Shown piece after piece: positions 56,707-64,000 of a DNA stretch of 64,000 bases. The number at the start of each line of letters is the position of its first letter. Position 1 is the stretch's first letter. The notes under the pieces were generated by a model. The model ran no database searches. It saw only the letters and a program-made list of their open reading frames with translations, and was not told the origin of the DNA. The translations under genes and the position numbers were made by a program. The DNA is taken from the NCBI GenBank assembly GCA_047967505.1, contig CM106540.1. One strand, given 5' to 3'. This DNA is from Dipteris shenzhenensis. Lineage: Eukaryota > Polypodiophyta > Polypodiopsida > Gleicheniales.

Positions 56707-56995
56707 TGTTGGGATATCTCAAGGTGTATGCCTCAGGCACACCTTATGTTTCTATGTGTGAGTGCTAGAGGCACAGTTAGGTGCCCACAAGCACAGTTAG
56801 GTGGTGGAAAAGCCACATAGGATGATTGAGTGAATCTAGGAGCAGATTGAGGAGATGATTGTGGAGCTTTGAGGTCATCAGTGATGTCAGTGACCTTGTA
56901 TGAGGTGCCTACTTAAGGACCTCTCTTTTCTTCATTCTATAAGCAAGTATTCTGATTTTGTGTCCACTCTACTCTTTCCTTTCAGTGTTCCAACA
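56707..56995 (+). repeat. 3' LTR, gag-only element copy 2
   Basis: 289 bp, identical to the 5' LTR except at three positions (GCACAG, ACCTTG and CTATAA here against GCATAG, ACCGTG and CTAAAA). Confidence 0.93.
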
Positions 56996-57088
56996 TTTTC
57001 TCCTATAAAAGGAGAGGTCACTATCAATCAAATTATATCAGCTTTGTGCACTTCTTGCCTCAAGATATTGCTTAGTGTCTAGTGCTGC

Positions 57089-58549
57089 TTAGGGAGCTCG
57101 ATCCATAATCTCATCAGCCATCACGGCATCATGCATCTCTGCTGCAGTGAACGGAGCCACAAGCTCCTCCCCCATGCTGGGTTGAACTAGGGCTGGTGTG
57201 TGTCTCCAAACCTCCTCCCGGCATTGTTTGGTGCGGGGGTGAAGTTGCTCTTGCTGAAAGAGTGAATGGTAGAAATCAATGGCAATTTCCATGACCTCAT
57301 CCTAGCTCGTGTAGATGCGCACCTTTGTCGACCTGAGACTCCGGACCTGGTCCCCTGATGTCCTCTGACCATGGGTCTGAAAGAACTCTCTGCTCATCGT
57401 GTCCCCCTTCCTAGCCCAATAAGACAAGGAGGCATGGAACGAAAACTCGAACCGTTGCTGCAGCATCTCCTCGATCATGGACCTGGCCCGAAGAGCCTGC
57501 AGACAGAGCTTCTCCGAACCAGGTGCTGTCTGTTGAAGCCGTTGAATGGAGGCTAGGTCTCTTTGAAGGGCTTGCTCTCTCACCCACCACTCCTGTCGAA
57601 CTTGTCGGGCCACCTCTTGGAAAACCTGACTGGACTTGGTCAGGGTCTATGCTACTTGCTTTGCCATGTCCCCGCAAACATCCCACTCTGTCCCACAAGT
57701 TGGTAAGGCAGTTGTGCACCTCCTCTCTGGTGAAGATGGATTCTGGGATCCTACACGAACGAGGGGCCAAAGACTATACTGACGAGTCCAGAGTCAAGAT
57801 CACTGGCACATTATCTGAGAGGGTCGTCCTTGGCACTACATCCGCCTGACCTCCTCTAGCGATGGCTCAGTCACTGATGTAAAATCTGTCCAGCCTCTCC
57901 AGTAGTTTTCCTCCTTCCCGTTAGAAGCCCCATGAATAATCCAAGCTCCTTGGCCACCGGCGGAATGAAGGGTCCCTCCAGCTGTCTCGCCCACCCACTG
58001 CAAACAAGAAAGTCTCTCAAGCGGTTTGCTCCCGACTATGAGATGCCCATGAACTCTGGTCCTCTGCCCTACTGGTCCTCCATGGTCTCTAAGTTGTTGA
58101 AGTCTCCTCCAACAATCCAAGAATCCATATCCGGTAGCATGTCTGCTAGTGTCCTCCAGAACCTAGCTCATCTCCAGAGATCAGTGGAAGCATAAATGTT
58201 GAGCACTTCGCGATCCTGGAGCCCTCCAACTCCACGCCTATCCACAACACCCGCCCTGGAACCAATGTGCCATGACCAAAAACACACTAAGGCTCCAACA
58301 GAAGTGCACACACCTCTGCTCTGTTCTTGCTCACCAATAGACGGCTCCCAATAGGAGTGAGATCGACTGGGAGAACCTTCCCCCACCTGCTCGTGTGAGC
58401 CTCTAAAAGCTTATTTTCCTGTGCATAAGCATATCCAATTGACCTATCACCGTGGGCTATAGCTCCTATCTCAAAATCAGTTTCCTGGGACCACAGGTGC
58501 CGAATGAGTGGAACCCGTTCACATTCCAAGATACAATGTGTAGGCTCAT
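57089..58549 (-). pseudogene. LINE ORF2 endonuclease and RT start
   Basis: ORF2 probably starts at ATG 58549 (MSLHIVSWNVNGF), giving the endonuclease opening. Reading across indels, DSWIVGGDFNNLETMEDQ at ~58120-58060 carries the catalytic GDFN block and TLSDNVPVILTL at ~57820 has Asn where SDH is usual. The linker (QALQRDLASIQRLQQTAPGS) and SYWARKGDTMSREFFQTHGQ (57430-57370) lead to DFYHSLFQQEQLHP and PFTAAEMHDAV at ~57120, where the LINE is broken. Confidence 0.78.
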
Positions 58550-58999
58550 GGAGAAGGTTGGTAGGCCTCGAATAGCTGTTTTCCTGCGGTCGAAGTCAAC
58601 AAGGATGGCAAGTGACCGGACTGGAGTCGTAGATGCTTCTGTGATGGCTTAGATGGGGAGGTCTGGTCCAAAACTCTAAGCAGAGGTGTAAGCCCTTTGG
58701 TGCCATGGACATATGCCTTCTCTAGCCAGCTAGAGATCTCTAAGATGGTCATCCCATAGAAGTTACACAGGTCGGACGCCGTCCAAGCCTTGAGATCTTG
58801 TGGGTATTACCATAGTAGGGGGGGCTTGAGAATCACGATCAACCTGAAACGTTTGGTGACGCGCCGCCATCTCAAGTGCACGTCGCCCTTTGACCACTGT
58901 GTCGATAAGCGCTCGCTGCCCTTCAGGCCTATCCACGAATGTATCTGTGCATGGGTTTGCTCTCTGAGGGCCTCCCAAGCCAAATCATCCAACCACTTC

Positions 59000-60557
59000 T
59001 CTGATCCATCGCTGAGGAAGGTGAATGCATAACTCGGCCAGTCCTAAGGTGCCAACACTGTGACCTTCCCATCCACGCCTTTGTGAAGAAGGAAGATGCT
59101 GATATCCAAACAAGCCAGGAAGGCCCCAATGCCGGCCATGTCCAAATAGTCCCATGGGTCCGCCCGATCAAATGCTCTTGGTAACTCCCTCGTGGTGAGT
59201 TGCGGTGCAACAGATTCTGTCGATGAAGATGCCGAGCAACCTGGCTGTACCTGCTAACCTGGAACCTACTACCCCCTCCACTGTGGGCAGCTAAGGGGCG
59301 GTGGGTATTGGAGATGGTGGTGATGGTGACTGTTGCACCTCCTGAGCAGGGGCCTCCCATTCCTCAACTGCTACTGCGGGTTGGGGGCTGGAGGGACGAG
59401 GAGAGGAGGGGATGGGCGGGGGCTGAGGCTCGAGGCAAGGGGATGGAGAAGGCTGGAGGCTTGGGGGTGGATGCTGGGGCTAGGAGATGGCGGGGGTCGA
59501 CGGACAGGAGGAGGAGGATGCGTCCTCCCCTGACCAAATACCTGCTACTGCACCTGTTGCTAGTTGGGTCCTCTCCACCTCCTTGCCTTTTGTTTTTTCT
59601 TTATTCTTCTTTTTTCCTCTACTCTTCTTCCTCACCTCTATCCATCCACCTACTACAGCTGGGGCTGACTCCTGTTGTGGCCGCTGAGCCAACTAGTATG
59701 ACTGTTGGGGTGTGGGTGGGGGCGGTGGAGGGGCCTTCGAGAAAGTGGTGAAGCGGGGGCACGATCTGACCTGATGTCCAAAGCTATGACACCGCAAGCA
59801 CTGGTCTGGTTGTCTGGTGACCACCAAGCTTTGGGTGATGTTGCCTACATCTATCACTATCTTCAGCTCAGCTGGAAGGGTCGAGGGGTCTAGAATTGCC
59901 ACCTGGACCTTGGGAACTCCTGTTGCAGCCACAGCGTTAACAAACATGTCCTGCATCACCCACCCGAAGTGGGCGCCCAAGTCTTAGATGATGGGGCAAA
60001 GCTCTGCTGCCAGGCTAGGGAATTGCAACATAACTGGGTGGTGGGGTATGCTAAACCGGGCATCGAAATCAGCTGCAATGAAACCTCTGTACCACGGGGA
60101 GGATGATCTTCCCATCCACTGTGACCGGGGATCATCTGGCCATGTCACTCGCAACCCTCGCCGATGAGAGCTTGAGCCAGAATGTACCCTAGTCCATGAG
60201 AGCCACCTCCTTAATATGACTATCCCCGAGAAATAGACTAGCTTGAAGCCAGTCTCCGATGTCCGCTCGCGATGGAGAGTAACCTATAACTCGTCCATAC
60301 ACGGGGGTGCTAGTGAAATCTGTGGCAGCTCGCTTCACCAAGGACACCTGCTCTGTCAACATCAAATGGTAGGCCGTGGAAGATATGGACCTCTGGATTT
60401 GGGCTGGGGGCCGCCATACCGTGAAGACCAACTGTGAGATTGCTCCGAGTAGAGGAAGGGACAACCACTGGAAGTAGAAAGGATGGAGAAGATAGTGGAG
60501 TCCGGGTGTGAGTTGAGGAAGGAGGGGGGGGAATGTGTGGGGGCTGTGTTGATCCAA
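59000..60557 (-). pseudogene. LINE ORF1 protein remnant
   Basis: The minus strand reads TPVYGRVIGYSPSRADIGDW and LGDSHIKEVALMD (60310-60190), a TAG, then GTFWLKLSSARVASDMA. Further on GVPKVQVAILDPSTLPAELK leads to the CCHC knuckle CLRCHSFGHQVRSC (~59800-59760), and a Pro-rich stretch follows. This is the usual plant L1 ORF1 plan: N-terminal RNA-binding domain, knuckle, low-complexity tail. Frames disagree across small indels at ~60060 and ~59980. Confidence 0.75.
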
Positions 60558-61057
60558 GCTGAGGGCGAGAACTTGTTGCCCACGATCACGCAGGACTTGC
60601 TAGGTGCCCGATTGGAGCATCATTAGCACGCTACTTGCGCACAGCCTACCTGCCATGATGCTATTGACATTCCCACGTCGAATACACCAGGCTGCAGGTC
60701 AGTCCAGGACAGCAGCAGCTGGTTGCTGATGAGCAGAGGTTGGCCAATTGCGAGCGATGGCTGGACGAAGATGAGCAAATGCTGTTCGACTAGCAGACGG
60801 TAGCAGTTGCACACTGCTCTCACCCATGCACAGTAGCACCGCGATCAACACTAGACAACGAGCAGGAAGAGTGCGCAAATCATGAACAGCAAGAGTCAAA
60901 CAGCATAACTTCGCACAAGTGGGGGCGGGGGTGGAATCATCGACGAAGAGGTGGAGCGAGGGAGGAGGGCTCGATGTTGATGGCGGGGAGGAGGGAGGTA
61001 GCGTGAAGGAGGGGGGGTGGGAGGAGCTCAGATTTTAGTAGTCATGACTTTACAAAG

Positions 61058-61325
61058 GGGGGAGACTGAGGGAGAAGGGGGGGCTGGTTAGACCAGCCCC
61101 TAGACTGCTGTGGGCCAGTTTGGCAACAAGGGCTCACCCAGCTCAGCCAGTCTGCCCCAGTCTGGGGCAGAGTGGGACAGGGCAATCCAGAGGGAAAGGG
61201 GGGGAGACTGAGGGAGAAGGGGGGGCTAGATAGACCAGTCCCTGGACTGCTGTCAGCGAAGAATGGCCGACACCAGGTTGGCCAGTATGCCCCAGTCTCG
61301 GGCAGTCTGGGCCCTATAAATGGGG
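61058..61325 (+). repeat. 142-bp tandem duplication ending in a TATA motif
   Basis: GAGACTGAGGGAGAAGG at 61062 recurs at 61204, followed in both by GGCT(G/A), AGACCAG, CTGGACTGCTG-like blocks and GCCCCAGTCT. After the second copy CCCTATAAATGG at ~61312 looks like a core promoter, followed by a T-rich transcribed-looking region to 61560. It may be an LTR or LINE 5' region; I cannot decide. Confidence 0.6.
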
Positions 61326-61639
61326 CTGCTCTCCCTTTATTCTTAAAACATACATATTGTGCATTCTCTATGGGCACTTCTGACAGACTTTGCTGCTCCT
61401 CTTCCACTCCCTGAAGAGGCGATTATTGTGCAGTTGTTCTTGCTGCTGTTGTGCCTGATTGTAGGCACCCAATTCTCTATTGTTTGCCTCCGGTTTGGGG
61501 GCTGTTATACAAGAGTATTGTTGCCTTCTATTCAAGTCTCTTTTGCTGTGTATTTTTTAGTATAGTTCCAGAACTGTTACAGATCAGATTCGTATGCTTC
61601 CTCTTGTTATTTGTGCATGATCTCTAACACCTCTCGTGC

Positions 61640-62047
61640 GAAGCCCTTGAACTCCTTGCCTCATCTGTGGTCGTTCTCCAAAGTCTCGAGATTGTTGAAG
61701 TTCCCTCCAATGATCCAAGAGTATAATATTGATAGGGTGTCAACAATCATATGCCAGATGGATGCCCTCACTCATACCTCAATGGAAGCATTGATATTAA
61801 GGACTTCTAGTGTGGAATCCTCGATGTCTAGGATCACCCACAAAGCCGTCCCTAGAACATGGGCTGACATACTCGAGAGTAAGGAAGCACCTATGGCGGT
61901 ACACCTGCCACCTCTATGACTCTGCTCCTGTAGCAAAAAAATACGATTATGGCCTATCTGAGCCGATTGAAACTCTTGTTGAAGCATTGGGTTACTGAGG
62001 TCCACGAGCTCCTTTGTTGTGGAGCTCATGGATGTTCCAAGACTCAA
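61640..62047 (-). pseudogene. LINE endonuclease fragment
   Basis: On the minus strand ALWVILDIEDSTLEVLNINA and SWIIGGNFNNLETLENDH (~61700-61650) match the middle of an L1 endonuclease, with GNFN in place of GDFN. It parallels the larger LINE at ~58190-58060 and is a second, separately truncated copy. Confidence 0.7.
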
Positions 62048-63185
62048 GAGGGTTCATGAATTCAAAATCACAAGCACTCACAATATCCTCCAAAAATCTC
62101 TAAGAGGGTTCTCAAAGGTTGATCATCATACAATAACAAGCTGAGCCAAATTTGGGCTCTTTATCTCTTTATTACAGAAGGATATTTCCTCTTGAGAGTC
62201 GAGAAGGCACTATGATGAAACTAGGAATAAATGGTGGAGAAAAGAATTCAGGAACAGAAAGGGAAGGGAAAGCAATTGAAAGACAGGGAAATAGAGAAAG
62301 TGGGTCAAGAATTGGAGGGAGAAACAGGGAGTACACAGTGACTAAGGGAGGAAGCAAGGAGGGCAAGAGGTTATGAGAGATCTTGTGAGGACAAAAGAAT
62401 GGTGAGGCCTGAGAGGGAGAGCTTAAGGGCTTTCAGGAGGAGCGAACAGGTGGAGAAAGAAGGAAGGCGCAATGTCAAACAAAAAGGGAGGTGCAGGATC
62501 CTTGCTTTGTATTATGTGCTGAAACAGGGATATTTCATGACATTTCAGGCACTGAACTATGACTTGGCGTTTCACATTTTGGACTTGCTATGATGTCTTT
62601 CATGATAGCTGTGCCTTATAAGCTGTACACCCAAACATGCTTAAGTGTTAAAATATACACCTTCTTGCTATTACATAGCAAGCATCGTGATTCAAATAGA
62701 GATGTATGACATCATTTAATCCTTTAGAAAAGAAATCAGTCATGATGTGATTTGCTGAGACTCAAAATTTTAGTACAAGCAAACTTAGCACTCAACAGAA
62801 TGATCCTAGTTCTAGAAATGGTCCCAATGAGGTTTTTGTTAACTATGTTTCATTCGTTTTGTTGCTTTGTTTCTGTCATAATCTTCATCCCCCGTCCTCC
62901 CAATGCAACTGGATGGGCACTTGTAGGAACAGCTACTGTCATTGATTACGTTTGATGGGAGCCTAGGTCAAGGACTGCCCCCCAAGGCACTCCCAACAGG
63001 CTCTTTCATGTGCTTCCAAGTTTTTCAATCAGGCCTAATCAAGTTGCCAGGCCAATCTCTCCCCCCTTAGAAAGCAAAGATGTGACCTTTTATGCCACAG
63101 ACCTGATTAATCTTGTGACTGTCTCATTTCAGAGTCTAGAAATCAATGCAGACTTAGAGATCATTTGGTAATAATTAGGTGGTCA
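62048..63185. other. no gene recognised
   Basis: Mixed sequence. A basic, Gly/Arg/Glu-rich frame at 62152-62376 has no motif and looks like purine-rich composition. Nothing else can be supported. Confidence 0.4.
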
Positions 63186-63189
63186 TTGT

Positions 63190-63990
63190 CATGATTGGTT
63201 CAGTTCCTCATTGCCCTCGATGTGAATGTGCCATTGAGTCCATAAGCATTGCCTATGGGATTGCAAACAGGTCCACCTTATTTTGGTCTGGGATTGCTAT
63301 GCTTATTGGAAGACTTGTCCCCTCCAGTATTTTCATTACTTGGAGATTGGCTGTTTGGCTTTCCTTGACAAGACCCCAGGTCTTTTATGAGAGAGACCTC
63401 TGCCATGGCGATCAGGATATCTGATCATGTTATTGAGTTCTTTGGATAGGGTTCCAGTCACTGTATTTCAGGGCCCACTTTCTCCTATTGATACCAAATG
63501 GGAGATCATTGCCAGTATCACAGCTTGGCATATCTGGAAAGCTAGATGCACAGAGGCTTCCTAGAACACTTAGGTCCATCCTTCTTAGGTCCTTTGTAAT
63601 ATTTGGACAGATAATGTTCATACTTTGACGGCTACATGGACAAAAATTCAGGGGCAGTTGAGAACTGCAGCAAAAAGGAGTGCTTTTTTCATGAATGGAG
63701 AAATAGCCCCATTATGTCTGAGACTACTTCTGGTATTACTTGGCACTTTCAGCCAGCTCATTGGGCATAGTGTATTGATGCCTTGAGTCTGCTTTGTATT
63801 GGCTTTTGCATACATAATAGAAGTCCTACTTTTGCAAAAAAGAAAAAAATAGGAGTGTCTTTTTTTGTTTTGGTCTTCTCTACATCTGAATTTCATCAAG
63901 GGAATGGATCCTTAAACCTGTACTTTGATGGATTGAAGTGGACTGTATGCTTACAGGAAACTTCTCGATTTGTGAGACAGTAAAGCATCT
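63190..63990 (+). pseudogene. LINE ORF2 C-terminal fragment with zinc motif
   Basis: CPRCECAIESI followed, after a one-base shift, by HCLWDC matches the reverse-transcriptase-associated zinc motif (zf-RVT). ITAWHIWKARCTEAS at ~63510-63555 matches the minus-strand fragment at ~45000. RT itself is not present in the window on this side. Confidence 0.65.
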
Positions 63991-64000
63991 AAGCATGGGG

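Larger units (their letters stand above)
54871..56995 (+). mobile_element. gag-only/non-autonomous LTR retrotransposon, copy 2, both LTRs
   Basis: Two 289-bp LTRs (54871-55159 and 56707-56995) with TG...CA ends differ at three positions. TGGTATCAGAGCC at 55160 is the primer site and a G-run at 56698-56704 the polypurine tract. The whole element is only 2,125 bp and has no protease, integrase or RT. Flanking bases TTTTT and TTTTC share four, an imperfect target duplication. It shares LTR and 3' non-coding sequence with copy 1, but the coding part differs. Confidence 0.9.
53000..60900 (-). mobile_element. antisense LINE (L1-type), interrupted and decayed
   Basis: Reading the minus strand from right to left gives ORF1 (60560-59000), ORF2 endonuclease (58549-57800), linker and RT start (57790-57100), an interruption (about 54760-57100) and the RT body and C-terminal region (54755-53190). 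The gag-only retrotransposon copy 2 accounts for most of the interruption. Stops and frameshifts are common. It belongs to a lineage related to the fragments at 51790-52460 and 61640-62047. Confidence 0.85.

Noticed and set aside
54861-57000. A clean 5-bp target duplication for gag-only copy 2.
   Set aside because: The flanks TTTTT and TTTTC agree at four of five bases within a T-run, so it is only suggestive.

Overview
This window is repeat-dominated nuclear DNA of a land plant. The evidence is plant-type Ty1/copia elements with initiator-Met-tRNA primer sites, Ty3/gypsy elements including one chromodomain fragment, L1-type LINEs with CCHC-knuckle ORF1 proteins, two CACTA (En/Spm) elements with TNP2-like transposases, short GT-AG introns of 80-90 bp, and a decayed plant UDP-glycosyltransferase. 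The TE mixture suggests a repeat-rich, possibly non-flowering plant such as a fern or lycophyte, but I cannot fix the species. I find no gene that looks intact and host-functional, and no tRNA, rRNA or CRISPR.

Layout. 373-14379 is a ~14 kb CACTA element bounded by ATA target duplications; a young copia element (5698-11261, TSD GGGAG) is nested in it. 15200-20100 is a decayed sense LINE carrying a 747-bp foldback element. 21010-22323 is a gag-only, non-autonomous copia-like element (copy 1). 23886-29347 is a second complete but dead copia on the minus strand (TSD AAAGA), inserted into a decayed gypsy that resumes at ~29360 and ends at ~31870. 32650-35390 holds an unrecognised multi-exon gene, probably transposase-like, whose middle 830 bp lie in inverted orientation: flipping them restores the frame at both junctions. 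36080-40761 is most of a second CACTA with the same divergent gene order as the first. 41262-41526 is a UGT gene relic. 41830-43860 is a zone of recurring palindromic motifs. 43888-44079 is a chromodomain fragment. 47708-50424 is a chimera that passes in frame from gypsy gag-protease-RT into copia RT. 50725-52460 is a junkyard of copia, gypsy and LINE pieces. 53000-60900 is an antisense LINE interrupted by gag-only element copy 2 (54871-56995). 61040-64000 contains a tandem duplication with a TATA motif and two more LINE fragments.

How the parts relate. Nesting gives an order of events: CACTA before its copia, gypsy before the minus-strand copia, LINE before the gag-only copy 2. LTR pairs differ at 3/353 (copia 1) and 3/289 positions (gag-only copy 2), so those two are recent; the minus-strand copia LTRs are clearly older. 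Many in-frame stops in the old elements are TGA, TAG or TAA where C-to-T or G-to-A change at a CGA, CAG, CAA or TGG codon explains them, as expected from long-term cytosine methylation of silenced repeats. Coordinates of decayed coding blocks are approximate, and all homology statements come from motif reading by eye.
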